A stretch of DNA of 64,000 nucleotides from Sphingomonas radiodurans (GCF_020866845.1 NZ_CP086594.1:1116001-1180000), one strand, 5' to 3'. Positions 46,405 through 57,932 are shown, counted from the stretch's first letter. Translations and numbers: made by a program. The notes: a model not told the origin generated them from the sequence alone.

Positions 46405-47658
46405 ATGATCCAGGAAATCAACTTCGACGGCATCATCGGTCCGAGCCACAATTACGCCGGCCTAAGCCCCGGCAACCTCGCCGCCACCCGCAACGCGGGC
46501 GCGACCGCGCAACCACGCGCCGCCGCGCTGCAAGGCATCGCCAAGATGCGCGCCAACCTCGCACTCGGGCTGACACAGGGCATCCTGCTTCCCCATCCGC
46601 GCCCCGATCATCGCTGGCTCGCAGCACTCCACACCAACTATGAAAGCGCCGCCGCTCACCTTCAGGCCCGCGCGCTGTCCGCCTCCCCGATGTGGGCCGC
46701 CAACGCCGCCACCGTCTCGCCGGCGCCCGACACGGAGGACGGCCGCTGCCATCTGACCGTCGCCAATCTGGTGACGATGCCGCACCGCAGCCACGAATGG
46801 CCAGCGACGCTCGCGCAGCTGCGGCTTGCGTTCGCCGATCCCGGCTTCGTCGTCCACGATCCGATCCCGGCGCCGTTCGGCGACGAGGGCGCGGCGAATC
46901 ATATGCGGCTGACATCGACGCACGGCGACGCCGGCATCGAGATCTTCGTCTATGGCGAGGCGGGTGGACCGTTCCCGGCCCGCCAGCATCGCGAGGCCTC
47001 CGAAGCAGTCGCGCGCGCGCATCGTCTCGATCCCGCACGGACCTTGCTGGTCGAGCAATCCCCCGAGGCAATCGCCGCGGGCGCGTTCCACAACGATGTG
47101 GTCGCGGTGGCCAACGAACGCACCTTGTTCGCGCACGAACAGGCATTCGCGGACCGCGACGGCTTCTACGCCGATCTTCGGCGGCTGATGCCCGAGGTCG
47201 AGATCGTCGAGGTACCCGCGGCGCGCGTGAGCCTCGCCGACGCGATCCAGTCCTATCTGTTCAACGCGCAACTCGTGACCGCGGGCACCGGGGCGCAGAC
47301 GCTGGTCGTGCCCGCCGAAGCGCGCGAAAATGCCGCGGTCTGGGGCTGGCTGCAGGAGCATCTCGCCGGCAATGGCCCGATCCGCGCGGTCGAGGTGGTC
47401 GATGTGCGCGAATCGATGGCCAATGGCGGCGGGCCGGCGTGCCTGCGGTTGCGCGTCGCCTGCGATCCAGCGCTCGTCGATCCGCGCTTCCTGGTCGATG
47501 CGCAGAAGCTCGATCGGCTCGCGGCGGTGATCGCGGCGCACTGGCCCGAGGCGATCGCGTTCGACGCAATCGGCGATCCCGCGCTGATCGAGCAGATCAC
47601 GCAGGCGCGCCGCGCGCTGGTCGAGGCGCTCGATCTTGTCGGGTTAATTGACAGGTAA
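46405..47658 (+). CDS. astB: N-succinylarginine dihydrolase
   Basis: AstB hydrolyses N-succinylarginine to N-succinylornithine, ammonia and carbon dioxide, the second AST step. It is a guanidine-modifying-enzyme-fold protein of 417 residues. The family N-terminus (MIQEINFDGIIGPSHNYAGL) fixes the start at 46405; an upstream ATG lies at the repeat end. Other marks are SPMWAANAATVSPAPDT, RCHLTVANLVTMPHRSHEW, FHNDVVAVAN (catalytic His) and ANGGGPACLRLRV (catalytic Cys). The later pathway genes astC, astD and astE are not in the window. Confidence 0.96.
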   Translation: MIQEINFDGIIGPSHNYAGLSPGNLAATRNAGATAQPRAAALQGIAKMRANLALGLTQGILLPHPRPDHRWLAALHTNYESAAAHLQARALSASPMWAANAATVSPAPDTEDGRCHLTVANLVTMPHRSHEWPATLAQLRLAFADPGFVVHDPIPAPFGDEGAANHMRLTSTHGDAGIEIFVYGEAGGPFPARQHREASEAVARAHRLDPARTLLVEQSPEAIAAGAFHNDVVAVANERTLFAHEQAFADRDGFYADLRRLMPEVEIVEVPAARVSLADAIQSYLFNAQLVTAGTGAQTLVVPAEARENAAVWGWLQEHLAGNGPIRAVEVVDVRESMANGGGPACLRLRVACDPALVDPRFLVDAQKLDRLAAVIAAHWPEAIAFDAIGDPALIEQITQARRALVEALDLVGLIDR

Positions 47659-47723
47659 CCATCCTCGTTAACGCGTGAATGGCGGAAAACCTCGCTTGGC
47701 GCGGGCTTTGCTTAACTCATTGC

Positions 47724-47939
47724 ATGTTCACGCGCATCGCCAGACTGTTCACGATCAAGACCAAGTTCGAGGCCTTCATGGTGATCTATGGCCTGGGCCT
47801 CGGCGCGACCGAACGCGGCGTGCATTACGTCCACGAATATCCCGGGGTCGGCGGCTGGCTGCTGTTCGCGGTCTGCCCGCTCACGGTCTTCATGGCGGGC
47901 ACGCGCATCCTCGACTCGGTCGAACGCGGAAGCGAGTGA
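47724..47939 (+). CDS. Small two-helix membrane protein
   Basis: A 71-residue protein of unknown function. A basic, amphipathic N-terminus (MFTRIARLFTIKTKFEAFMV) runs into a first hydrophobic segment, then GATERGVHYVHEYPGVGG, a second membrane helix (WLLFAVCPLTVFMAGTRI), and an acidic end. The composition is typical of a real inner-membrane protein. The ATG at 47724 is preferred; one 45 bases upstream gives an unlikely hydrophilic tail. It follows astB by 65 bases and could be part of that transcript. Confidence 0.65.
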   Translation: MFTRIARLFTIKTKFEAFMVIYGLGLGATERGVHYVHEYPGVGGWLLFAVCPLTVFMAGTRILDSVERGSE

Positions 47940-47971
47940 TCCAACCCGTAACTCACTCGTGCGGACCCAAC

Positions 47972-48026
47972 CCGTTCGTGCTGAGGAGACCCTGAGCTTG
48001 TCGAATGGTCGTCTCGAAGCATTGGG
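47972..48026. repeat. Family C repeat, half copy
   Basis: CCGTTCGTGCTGAGGAGACC, then GAGCTTGTCGAA and CGTCTCGAAGCATTG. It matches the first half of the 111-base elements at 14861 and 18067; the closing arm is missing. Confidence 0.75.
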
Positions 48027-48075
48027 CACACCGCTAGTAACAAGAGGCGAAGGGGATCGAACTTCCCCTTGTCGA

Positions 48076-48189
48076 TCCTCCCCTGCAAGGGGAGGTGGCG
48101 CGGCACGCGACGGAGGGGTGTCCCGCTATCGAGAGGGCGACACCCCTCCGTCAGCCCTTCGGGCTGCCACCTCCCCTTTCAGGGGAGGA
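48076..48189. repeat. Family B palindromic repeat, copy 3
   Basis: A 114-base near-perfect palindrome from TCCTCCCCTGCAAGGGGAGG to CCTCCCCTTTCAGGGGAGGA, with an inner pair GACGGAGGGGTGTC against GACACCCCTCCGTC. It lies between convergent gene ends, together with the family C half copy. Confidence 0.88.
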
Positions 48190-48217
48190 ATGAATCGACG
48201 GCTCTAGAGGCCCCACG

Positions 48218-50401
48218 CTACCGATGCAGCAACGGGATGATCGACGCATAATCGTCGCTCCAGCCCGCATACCCCGGATAATGCGGCAGCCCGATCCATC
48301 CCTTGCCCAGCCCCTTCAGCCGATCGATCGCTTGCGGATCCCGCGACAGCGCAACCCAGTGCGAGATCGACCCGCCATCGGTCAGCGCCGCGGGGCGATC
48401 GACCAGCGCGATCGCGCGCCAGCCGCCCGCTTCCGCCGCCGCCGCGACGACCGGGGTGAGATCGAGGAAGCGGTTCGAGATATGGACCAGCAGCAGTCCC
48501 TTGGGCTGAAGCGCCCGCGCGTAATCGGCGAAGGCTTCGCGCGTCAGCAGATGGATCGGCACCGAATCCGACGAGAAGGCGTCGAGCGCGAGCAGGTCGA
48601 GCGCTCCCGGCGCCGCCTGCGCGATCGAAAGGCGCGCATCGCCCAATACGATCTTTGCGTCAGGCGCGCACGTCCGCAGGAATGAGAAGCGCTCGCGCGC
48701 CAACTTCGCGACGACCGGATCGATCTCGAAGAACTGCCAATCCTGCCCCGGCCAGGCATAACAAGCGAGCGTCCCCGTCCCGAGCCCGACGACGCCGATC
48801 CGGCTGTCCATGCCGTATAGCGCCGGCGCCAGCGTCATCGCGCGGCCGACGCCCGACGAGGGGACATAATAGGTCGTCGGCATCTGTTCGCGCTCGGGCG
48901 TACCGAGCAATTGCGTGCCGTGCAGCGTCGTGCCGTGCGCCAGCGTGCGTTCGTCAGGCGTTTCGGCGATCCGATAAACGCCGAAATAGCTGCGTGTCCG
49001 AATGTCGCCCGCGAGCGTGTCGCGCAGCGCGCTGATCCCGCCGAACAGCGCCAGCGATACCGCAAGCACCGTCACATAAGCATGCCGCGCACCGATCGAC
49101 GCGAGCCCGACGATCGTGATCACGCCAAAGGCGAGGCCGGTACGCTGTTCGCCAAAATATTCCGGCGACGCCCATTGCCGCAGCGCCAGCAGCAGCGCCA
49201 GCGTAGCAGCGACTGCCGCGAGCGCCGGCACGCCGCCGGCCCGCGACCACAGGGTGCGGATCACCGGCGCCAGGAACATCTGCGGCACCAGCGCACCCGC
49301 CGCCAGGATCAGCAGCGGATATTCCCACGTCCAGTCGAACAGCGCTGGCGCGAGCAGCCCGGCGAACAATCCGCCCAGCGCACCGCCGATCGACATGGCG
49401 AGATAAAACCCCGTCAGCCGCTCGGGCGCCGGCCGCAGGCGGTACATCGCGGTGTGCAGCGCGACCGACGCCATGAACAGCAGCATGAGCGCGAGGCCCA
49501 CGCCGTAGAGCGGCGCGATCTGGAAACCGCCGATCATGATGCCGCCAAACAGCAGGATGGTCACTGGCGCGACACGGACGATGAAATCGGCCGGCGCACG
49601 ATTGTCCGCAAAGGCGACGGTGAAGCTGAGCAGGTACAGCCCCAGCGGGATCACCCACAGCAGTGGCATCGCGACGATATCGGTCGTGATATAGGTCGAC
49701 GTCGCCAGCATCAGCCCAGACGGCACCAGCGCGAGCGCGATCCAGTGCGCGATCCGCCGCGCTGTCGGCGGTGCGGTATCCGCGGCCACCGCCATCTCGC
49801 TATGGCCGCGCGGCAGGCGGGTCGCGATCAGCGCGACCAGCACGATCAGCGCGACATAGCCCGCGCTCCACAGCCAGCGCTGCCCATCGACCGGCATCAG
49901 CGGCTCGACCAGCAGCGGATATGCGATCAGCCCGGCGAAGCTGCCGAGGTTGGAGGCGGCGTACAGCCGGTACGGATCCTCGCCGGGCCGTGCTGCGGCG
50001 AACCAGCGCTGCATCAGCGGCGCCTGCGCCGACACCGCGACGAACAGCGGCCCGATCGAGGCGGCGAACAACCACGGCACCCACAACTCGGGCGATGTCT
50101 GCTCGGGCAATGGCCAGGCGAGCACGCCGATCGGCAGCCACAGCATCGCCACCGCCAGCAGCGCGAGGTGAATGATCGCCTGTCGCCGGATCGAGACGCG
50201 GCCCAGCGCATGCGCATAGCCATAGCCCGCGAGCAGCAGCGCCTGGTACACCAGCATCGCCGAGTTCCACACCGCCGGCGCCCCCCCAAGCCGCGGCAAC
50301 GCGATCCGCGCGACCATCGGCTGGACGAGGAACAGCAGGAACGATCCCGCGAGGATCGTCGCGACGAACAGCACGCGCGGCGCCCGGGTGGTGTCAGTCA
50401 T
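48218..50401 (-). CDS. Fused MFS-like/spermidine-synthase-like membrane protein
   Basis: A 727-residue protein. The first 490 residues are transporter-like, with about 12 or more hydrophobic helices beginning LFVATILAGSFLLFLVQPMV. The last roughly 230 residues are a Rossmann methyltransferase-type domain related to spermidine synthase (VVGLGTGTLACYAWPGQDW, FFEIDPVVAKLARERF, LDLLALDAFSSDSVPIHLLT). This fused type is widespread, but neither transport substrate nor polyamine activity is established. The start at 50401 overlaps the GNAT gene by 8 bases, so it is the last gene of hemB-GNAT-GNAT-this. Convergent with the small membrane protein gene. Confidence 0.85.
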   Translation of the reverse strand: MTDTTRAPRVLFVATILAGSFLLFLVQPMVARIALPRLGGAPAVWNSAMLVYQALLLAGYGYAHALGRVSIRRQAIIHLALLAVAMLWLPIGVLAWPLPEQTSPELWVPWLFAASIGPLFVAVSAQAPLMQRWFAAARPGEDPYRLYAASNLGSFAGLIAYPLLVEPLMPVDGQRWLWSAGYVALIVLVALIATRLPRGHSEMAVAADTAPPTARRIAHWIALALVPSGLMLATSTYITTDIVAMPLLWVIPLGLYLLSFTVAFADNRAPADFIVRVAPVTILLFGGIMIGGFQIAPLYGVGLALMLLFMASVALHTAMYRLRPAPERLTGFYLAMSIGGALGGLFAGLLAPALFDWTWEYPLLILAAGALVPQMFLAPVIRTLWSRAGGVPALAAVAATLALLLALRQWASPEYFGEQRTGLAFGVITIVGLASIGARHAYVTVLAVSLALFGGISALRDTLAGDIRTRSYFGVYRIAETPDERTLAHGTTLHGTQLLGTPEREQMPTTYYVPSSGVGRAMTLAPALYGMDSRIGVVGLGTGTLACYAWPGQDWQFFEIDPVVAKLARERFSFLRTCAPDAKIVLGDARLSIAQAAPGALDLLALDAFSSDSVPIHLLTREAFADYARALQPKGLLLVHISNRFLDLTPVVAAAAEAGGWRAIALVDRPAALTDGGSISHWVALSRDPQAIDRLKGLGKGWIGLPHYPGYAGWSDDYASIIPLLHR

Positions 50402-50926
50402 TCTGGGGTCGCTCGATAAGATAATGGACGTGGCGCCGAAGGGGATCGGCCGGGTCGAGCGCGGGGTGATCGAAGTCGCCGCCATCGACGCGCGTCATGC
50501 CCAGCCGGATCATCAATCCCCAGCTGCGCTCGTTGGCCGGCACCGTGATCGCATGCACCCGATCGGTGCCGCGCCGCCACGCGCGCTCGAGGCAGGCCGC
50601 GGCCGCTTCGCGCGCGAGGCCCTGGCCCCACGAAGGACGCGAAAAACGCCAGCCAATTTCCGGAAGGCCCGCAATCGGAGTGTCGCTCGGCCCGGGTTTG
50701 ATCCCGCAAAACCCCAAAAATGCGCCGTCAGCGCGCCGCTCGATCGCCCAGAAACAATCGCCCGTCGCGTCCGCCATCGCGTTCATCCGCTCGGCAATCG
50801 CCGCGCACGCGGCAATGTCCATCGGTGGCCCGAGGTATCGCATCACCTCCGCATCCTGCCCCATCGCGTGAAACGGTGCGACATCCGCATCCCTCCAACG
50901 ACGCAAAATCAACCGCTTTGTGTCGA

Positions 50927-50930
<4 letters not shown>
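50394..50930 (-). CDS. GNAT acetyltransferase (RimJ/RimL type)
   Basis: A 178-residue acetyl-CoA-dependent acetyltransferase. It begins TKRLILRRWRDADVAPFHAM and has the acetyl-CoA loop near RPSWGQGLAREAAAACLERA, followed by RVHAITVPANERSWGLMIRLGM, the Acetyltransf_3/RimL pattern. The target is unknown. It overlaps the next upstream GNAT gene by 4 bases. The two proteins resemble each other in layout and may be an old tandem duplication. Confidence 0.88.
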
Positions 50931-52503
<1,573 letters not shown>

Positions 52504-52514
52504 TTAGGGCGGCC

Positions 52515-53429
52515 ATGAGCGAGATCAAATCGGCGGCGCTGATCGTCAACGCCAAATCCCGCAAGGGTCAGAAGCTGTTCAAGCATGCGTGCGAGCGGCT
52601 GGCGGCGCTGCCGTTCCCAGTCGACGCGCATGCCGTCGAAAAGCCCGACCAGCTCGAAGCGACGGTTAAGCGCGCGCTAGCCAAGAAGCCCGATCTCGTC
52701 ATCTTCGGCGGCGGCGACGGGACGGTGAGCGGACTCGTCGACCTGCTGGTTGGGCAGGACGTGATCCTCGGCGTGCTGCCGCTGGGCACGGCCAACAGCT
52801 TCGCGCGCACGCTCGGCCTGCCGCTCGACATCGACGGCGCGATCGAAGTGCTCGCGACCGGCGTGCCCAAGCAGATCGACCTCGGCATGATCGACGGCGA
52901 TTACTTCGCCAATTGCGCCGCGATGGGCCTCTCGCCACAGATCGCCGAGACAGTGCCGCACGGGCTCAAGAAGCTGCTCGGCCGGGTCGGGTATCTCGGC
53001 TGGGCAGCGGTGCAGTATCTCAAGTTCCGGCCCTTTATCCTCACCATAGACGACGGAATCGAGGAAAAGCGACTGCGGGTGGTCGAGGTGCGGATCTCGA
53101 ACGGGCCTTATCATGGTGGCACCTGGCTGGTGGACGAGGCGAAAATCGATTCGGGGCAGATCGTGGTGCAGGCGGTGACCGGGCGGTACCGGCGCACGCT
53201 GATCAAGAACTGGTTCTCGAGCTTCTTCGGCATGGAAGCGCGACACCAGGATACGGTGAACTTCACCGGCTGCGACCTGAAGGTAGATACGCGACCGAGC
53301 CTGCCGATCTCGATCGACGGCGAGGTGCTGGCGCGCACGCCGGTGCGCGCGAAGATCGCCGCCGGGGTAATCCGGGTGATGGCGCCAGCGCCCGAACCCG
53401 CGGGCGAAGAGGCTACGTCGCCGGCTTGA
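52515..53429 (+). CDS. Diacylglycerol/lipid kinase family protein
   Basis: A 304-residue cytoplasmic enzyme of the YegS/DgkB-like lipid kinase family, which phosphorylates a membrane lipid using ATP. Motifs are ALIVNAKSRKGQKL near the start, LVIFGGGDGTVSGLVDLL (nucleotide-binding GGGDGT) and LPLGTANSFARTLGLP. Later comes the beta-sandwich domain with RISNGPYHGGTWLVDEAK. The substrate is not determined by the sequence. ATG at 52515 is the family start. Its 3' end overlaps the convergent MATE gene by 17 bases. Confidence 0.9.
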   Translation: MSEIKSAALIVNAKSRKGQKLFKHACERLAALPFPVDAHAVEKPDQLEATVKRALAKKPDLVIFGGGDGTVSGLVDLLVGQDVILGVLPLGTANSFARTLGLPLDIDGAIEVLATGVPKQIDLGMIDGDYFANCAAMGLSPQIAETVPHGLKKLLGRVGYLGWAAVQYLKFRPFILTIDDGIEEKRLRVVEVRISNGPYHGGTWLVDEAKIDSGQIVVQAVTGRYRRTLIKNWFSSFFGMEARHQDTVNFTGCDLKVDTRPSLPISIDGEVLARTPVRAKIAAGVIRVMAPAPEPAGEEATSPA

Positions 53430-54876
53430 GCCCGCCGCCGGGCTCGATATCGGCGCGGCTGCGCTCCTCGCAATGCTCCTCAGGCACCAGCAGCTTGCCC
53501 GCCCGCCATGGTCCGTACCGATAGTAGAGCGCGGCGAGCGCGACGTTCACTGCCGACCCGGCCGGGAAGCTCCACCACAAGGCGTCGGGCCCCAACAGCG
53601 GCGTCAGCGCGACGGCGACGCCGAACCGCACCGGGAACATCGAGATCGTCAGAATCGCGAGCGGGCCCCAGACTGCACCGTTCGCGCGCACCACGCCGAA
53701 CAGCACCATCGTGCCGCCGAACATGATGAAGCCCCAGGTGGCGATCAGGCTGATGTCCTGCGCGATCGGCAGCGCGGGGCTGGTAATCGGAATGAACAGC
53801 CCGATGATCGCGGTATCGAAGGTCAGCACCAGCGCCACCGCAACGCCAGTGATCGCGACATTGTAGAGCAACCCCGACCGCGTGATCCGCGTGACGCGAT
53901 CCCACCGGCCGGCACCGATATTCTGCGCCGCCATCGCCGAAACCGCCGCGCCGATCGCCATCGCGGGCATCTGCACATAGCCCCAGAGCTGCTGGACGAT
54001 GCCGTACGCCGCCACGGTATCGATGCCGTTGCGGTTGACCAGCCCGACCATCGCTAGTGCGGAGGTGGATAGCACCAGCATCTGCGCACCGATCGGAAGC
54101 CCCTTGCCGAGGATCATGCGCACCAGCGCCGACGACGGCAGGATGTAGCGCAATTCCGCGCCCTTCAGCCGCAGCGGCAGATCGCGCCACCTGATCCACG
54201 CCACCAGCGCCGCCAGCGCGACGATGTTGGCGATGAGCGTCGCAGTCGCTGACCCAGCGATCCCCATCCGCGGGAACGGGCCATAGCCGGCGATCAGCAG
54301 CGGGTTCATCCCGGCATCGATCACCACGCATAGCGCCATGAACCAGAGCGGCGTCACCGAATCGCCGGTGCCACGCAGCCCCATGAACATCAGCACCAGC
54401 AGCATCGAGGCGGGTAGCGCGAGGAAGATCACGCGCAGATAATCGAGTGCCGGTTGAAACGCCTCCGCTGGCGTTGCGAGTGCGGCGAGGATCTCGGGCG
54501 CGAACGTCCAGCCGAGTGCGGCAACGACGATCGAGGCCGCCAGCACTAGCCCGATCGCCGATCCGAACGCACGCCGCGCCGCATCCACATCGCGCCGGCC
54601 CCAGCTCTGCCCGACGATGATCGTCGCCGCCATGCCGAAGCCGAAGACCGCGCTGAACATCAGAAACATGATGATATTGGCGTTCGACGTCGCCGCGAGC
54701 GCACGCTCGCCGAGGAAACGCCCGACCCAGATCGCGTTGATCGAGCCGTTCAGCGACTGCAGCACGTTCGACGCCAGCGTCGGCAGCGCGAACATCAGCA
54801 GCGCCGAACCGATCGGCCCGGTGGTGAGATCGCGCTGGCCGGGGCGGCCGTGATGGGGGGCGGCAGGTTCTTCCAT
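53413..54876 (-). CDS. MATE family efflux transporter
   Basis: A 487-residue inner-membrane protein with 12 transmembrane helices in two halves, of the MATE family, which export cationic drugs or metabolites in exchange for sodium or protons. It has the family segments TGPIGSALLMFALPTLASNV near the start, ATIIVGQSWGRRDVDAAR, and in the second half AAVSAMAAQNIGAGRWDRV. The substrate cannot be read from sequence. The C-terminal 20 residues overlap the convergent lipid kinase gene on the other strand. Confidence 0.92.
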   Translation of the reverse strand: MEEPAAPHHGRPGQRDLTTGPIGSALLMFALPTLASNVLQSLNGSINAIWVGRFLGERALAATSNANIIMFLMFSAVFGFGMAATIIVGQSWGRRDVDAARRAFGSAIGLVLAASIVVAALGWTFAPEILAALATPAEAFQPALDYLRVIFLALPASMLLVLMFMGLRGTGDSVTPLWFMALCVVIDAGMNPLLIAGYGPFPRMGIAGSATATLIANIVALAALVAWIRWRDLPLRLKGAELRYILPSSALVRMILGKGLPIGAQMLVLSTSALAMVGLVNRNGIDTVAAYGIVQQLWGYVQMPAMAIGAAVSAMAAQNIGAGRWDRVTRITRSGLLYNVAITGVAVALVLTFDTAIIGLFIPITSPALPIAQDISLIATWGFIMFGGTMVLFGVVRANGAVWGPLAILTISMFPVRFGVAVALTPLLGPDALWWSFPAGSAVNVALAALYYRYGPWRAGKLLVPEEHCEERSRADIEPGGGLKPAT

Positions 54877-54973
54877 CTCGCTCCCCCTATCGCGTGGTGC
54901 CGGGATTATTCCGGTCTTCGTATGTCCTTGCGGCAGGTGAGGTCGCGGGACAAGCGTGGTGTGCGGCGATGCG

Positions 54974-55021
54974 CGAATGTTGAGGAAGTTGAGGCTGTGG
55001 CGCGGTTGGTCTCAACATTCG
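54974..55021. other. Inverted repeat in the gap upstream of the MATE gene
   Basis: CGAATGTTGAG (54974-54984) and CTCAACATTCG (55011-55021) are exact reverse complements 26 bases apart. The surrounding 54877-55098 stretch has no convincing gene. It could be a regulatory hairpin or an operator pair. Confidence 0.4.
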
Positions 55022-55098
55022 TGCGGCTTCGATGGTGAGCGGATGCTTTGCCATGGGAGGGGCGGTGTAGGACAGGCTGGTCGCGCCGAACTCACCCC

Positions 55099-55125
55099 GT
55101 CACTCCGGGCTTGATCCGGGGTGAC
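55099..55125 (-). terminator. Family A short hairpin after valS
   Basis: GTCACTCCGG-gcttgat-CCGGGGTGAC, a compact 27-base hairpin with one G-T pair, 14 bases beyond the valS stop. It is the short form of repeat family A and probably ends the valS transcript, although there is no long T run. Confidence 0.55.
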
Positions 55126-55139
55126 GGAGGGTGGGTGGA

Positions 55140-57932
55140 TCAGCCGAGCCGCGCCAGTGCCGCCGACAGGCGCTCGGCTTCGGCAGCTTTCTCAGCGTGA
55201 TCGGCGCGCGCCTTTTCCACCGCCTCGGGCTTGGCGCGTTCGACGAAGCTCGGGTTGCCCAAGCGGCCGGCGAGCCCGTCGCGCTCCTTTTCGGCCGCCG
55301 TGATCGCCTTGGCGAGGCGGGTGCGTTCGGCGGCAAGGTCGATCACGTCGCCGAGGCCGAGGCGGAAGGTCGCCTCGTCGAGCACCACCTGCGCGGTACC
55401 GCCACTGACCTCACCCGGCGCGATCCGCGCAAGGCGGGCAATCGTTGCCTCGTTGCGTGCGATGCGCGCCTGCGTGTCGGCGCCCGCATCGTCCACCGCA
55501 TATGGCAGCCGCGCACCGGGGGGCACGTTGAGTTCGGTGCGGCTGGAGCGCACTTCGCTCACCAGCCGGATCAGCCAGTCGATCTCCTGCGCCGCGGCGG
55601 GATCGATCGATCGCGCGTCGGCCATCGGCCAGTGCGCGACGATCAGGTCATGCTCGCGCGGCGCGAGCGCGTGCCACAGTTCCTCGGTGATGAACGGCAT
55701 GAACGGGTGGAGCACGACGAGGATCTGATCGAGCACCCAGCCTGCAACGGCCTTCGTCTCCTCGTCGATGCTCCCCTTGATCAGCTCGAGATACCAGTCG
55801 CAGAACTGGCTCCAGACGAACTGGTAGATCGCGTTCGCGGCGGCGTCGAAGCGGTATTCGGCGAGCGACAGGTCGACCGACTGGATCGCCTTGATGCATT
55901 CGCCGACGATCCATTTGTTCACCGCCGAGGTCGCCACGGGCGCTTCGAGCGTGGCTGAGCCGCCGATGCCGTTCGCCTGGCAGAAGCGGCTGGCGTTCCA
56001 CAGCTTCGTCGCGAAGTTGCGATACCCCTCGACGCGCTTTTCATCCATCTTGATGTCACGGCCCTGGCTTTCCATCGCCGCCATGAAGAAGCGCAGCGCG
56101 TCGGCGCCGTATTTGTCGATCAGGCCGAGCGGATCGACGGTGTTGCCCTTGGACTTAGACATCTTCGCGCCATCCGCCGCGCGGACGAGCCCGTGGAGGT
56201 AGAGCGTGCGGAACGGCACGTCCTTCATGAAGTGAATGCCCTGCATCATCATGCGGGCGTCCCAGAAGAACAGGATGTCGAAGCCCGAGATGAGGACGTC
56301 GTTGGGGTAACGCCCGGCGAGCGCAGGGTCGGCGTTGTCCGGCCAGCCCATAGTCGCGAACGGCCAGAGTGCGGAAGAGAACCACGTGTCGAGCACGTCG
56401 GAATCGCGCCAAATGCCGACGTAAGCGGGATCGTACTCAGACGACCCCATCCAATTCACTACGGCTTTTAGTTCGGAGAAGAGGCGTGGCTGGCGACCGT
56501 GCTCCCGATAGAAATCAGTGGCAGCCGCAATAGCCTCATCTTGAGATTCGGTGACGAACGGGACAGGTGCAATCGCACTGCCACTCAGATCATAGGTTAT
56601 CACCCCGTCTTTTAACCCAGGACCATACCAAGCCGGGATCTGGTGCCCCCACCACAATTGGCGCGAGACACACCAAGGCTGGATGTTTTCCATCCAGTTG
56701 AAGAACGTCTTCTCCCACGTCTTCGGCACGATACGGATCGCGCCAGACTTCACCGCCTCGATCGCAGGCGCGGCGAGCGTCTTGGCGTCGACATACCATT
56801 GATCGGTCAGCCACGGCTCGATCACCACGCCCGAGCGGTCGCCGAACGGCGTCTGGATCGTGCGCGGCTCGCTGTCGTGTTCCTCGCCGTCCTTGTCGAC
56901 GTGCGGCACGAGGAAGCCGTCAGCCTTCAGCCGCGCGACGACGGCCTTGCGCGCCTCGGCGGTCGAGAGCCCGATCAGGTCGGCGGGGATCAGCCCGTCG
57001 GCGACCTGCACGATATTCGCCTTTGCATCGAGCATGTTGAGCATCGCGCCAGCCGCGAAGCCCGCGCGCTTGCCGACCTCGAAATCGTTAAAGTCATGGC
57101 CGGGCGTGATCTTCACCGCGCCCGAGCCGAGCTCGGGATCGGCATGTTCGTCGGCAACGATCGGGATCAGCCGCCCCGTGATCGGCAAGCGCACGTTCTT
57201 GCCGATGAGCGCGGCATAACGCTCGTCGGTCGGGTGGACCGCGACCGCCATGTCGGCGAGCATCGTCTCGGGCCGCGTCGTCGCGACTTCGATGAACCCC
57301 GATCCATCCTCGAGCGGGTAACGCAGGCGCCAGAACTGGCCCTTGATCTCGCGCGTCTCGACCTCGAGATCGCTGATCGCGGTGCCGAGGCCCGGATCCC
57401 AGTTCACGAGGCGCTTGTCGCGGTAGAGCAAGCCCTCGCGGTGAAGGTCGACGAACACCTTCAGCACGGCCTTGCTAAAGCCCTCGTCCATCGTGAACCG
57501 CTCGTTCGCCCAGTCCATCGAGCAGCCCAGCCGGCGCAGCTGGCCGGTGATTTCGCCGCCGCTCTCGGCCTTCCACGCCCAGACCTTCTCGACGAACTCG
57601 TCGCGCGTGAAATCGGTGCGCTTCTGCGGCGGGTTCATCTGGCCCATCTGCCGCTCGACCACCATCTGCGTGGCGATGCCGGCGTGATCGGTGCCGACCA
57701 CCCACAGCGCGTCCTTGCCCTTCAGCCGCGCGTGTCGCGTGAGGATGTCCTGCAGCGTATTGTCGAGCGCATGGCCGATGTGAAGCGAGCCCGTGACGTT
57801 GGGCGGCGGGTTGACGATCGTCCACGGCTCCGCGCCGGGGCGATCGGGGCGGAACAGGCCGTTGCTTTCCCAATGGCTGTACCAGCGGGATTCGATCGTG
57901 GCGGGGTCGAAGGTTTTGGGCAGCTCGCTCAT
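55140..57932 (-). CDS. valS: Valyl-tRNA synthetase
   Basis: ValS charges tRNA-Val with valine. The 930-residue class I synthetase has the HIGH motif in [15 protein letters not shown] (about residues 40-54), a CP1 editing domain, [43 protein letters not shown], an anticodon-binding domain, and a C-terminal coiled coil ([20 protein letters not shown]). The segment between [14 protein letters not shown] and [10 protein letters not shown] (about 56400-56650) uses AT-rich codons (TTA, AAA, ATA, CTA, GTA, AGT) that are rare elsewhere in the gene, and looks like a locally acquired or divergent stretch. Confidence 0.97.
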   Translation of the reverse strand: MSELPKTFDPATIESRWYSHWESNGLFRPDRPGAEPWTIVNPPPNVTGSLHIGHALDNTLQDILTRHARLKGKDALWVVGTDHAGIATQMVVERQMGQMNPPQKRTDFTRDEFVEKVWAWKAESGGEITGQLRRLGCSMDWANERFTMDEGFSKAVLKVFVDLHREGLLYRDKRLVNWDPGLGTAISDLEVETREIKGQFWRLRYPLEDGSGFIEVATTRPETMLADMAVAVHPTDERYAALIGKNVRLPITGRLIPIVADEHADPELGSGAVKITPGHDFNDFEVGKRAGFAAGAMLNMLDAKANIVQVADGLIPADLIGLSTAEARKAVVARLKADGFLVPHVDKDGEEHDSEPRTIQTPFGDRSGVVIEPWLTDQWYVDAKTLAAPAIEAVKSGAIRIVPKTWEKTFFNWMENIQPWCVSRQLWWGHQIPAWYGPGLKDGVITYDLSGSAIAPVPFVTESQDEAIAAATDFYREHGRQPRLFSELKAVVNWMGSSEYDPAYVGIWRDSDVLDTWFSSALWPFATMGWPDNADPALAGRYPNDVLISGFDILFFWDARMMMQGIHFMKDVPFRTLYLHGLVRAADGAKMSKSKGNTVDPLGLIDKYGADALRFFMAAMESQGRDIKMDEKRVEGYRNFATKLWNASRFCQANGIGGSATLEAPVATSAVNKWIVGECIKAIQSVDLSLAEYRFDAAANAIYQFVWSQFCDWYLELIKGSIDEETKAVAGWVLDQILVVLHPFMPFITEELWHALAPREHDLIVAHWPMADARSIDPAAAQEIDWLIRLVSEVRSSRTELNVPPGARLPYAVDDAGADTQARIARNEATIARLARIAPGEVSGGTAQVVLDEATFRLGLGDVIDLAAERTRLAKAITAAEKERDGLAGRLGNPSFVERAKPEAVEKARADHAEKAAEAERLSAALARLG

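Noticed and set aside
11705..48190. CRISPR array, insertion sequence or prophage as the explanation for the repeats
   Set aside because: The repeats are single, dispersed and palindromic with no regular spacers, no transposase and no phage gene nearby.
54850..55038. A 62-codon plus-strand reading frame between MATE and valS genes
   Set aside because: No ribosome-binding site, odd composition, and it contains the inverted repeat; not supported as a gene.
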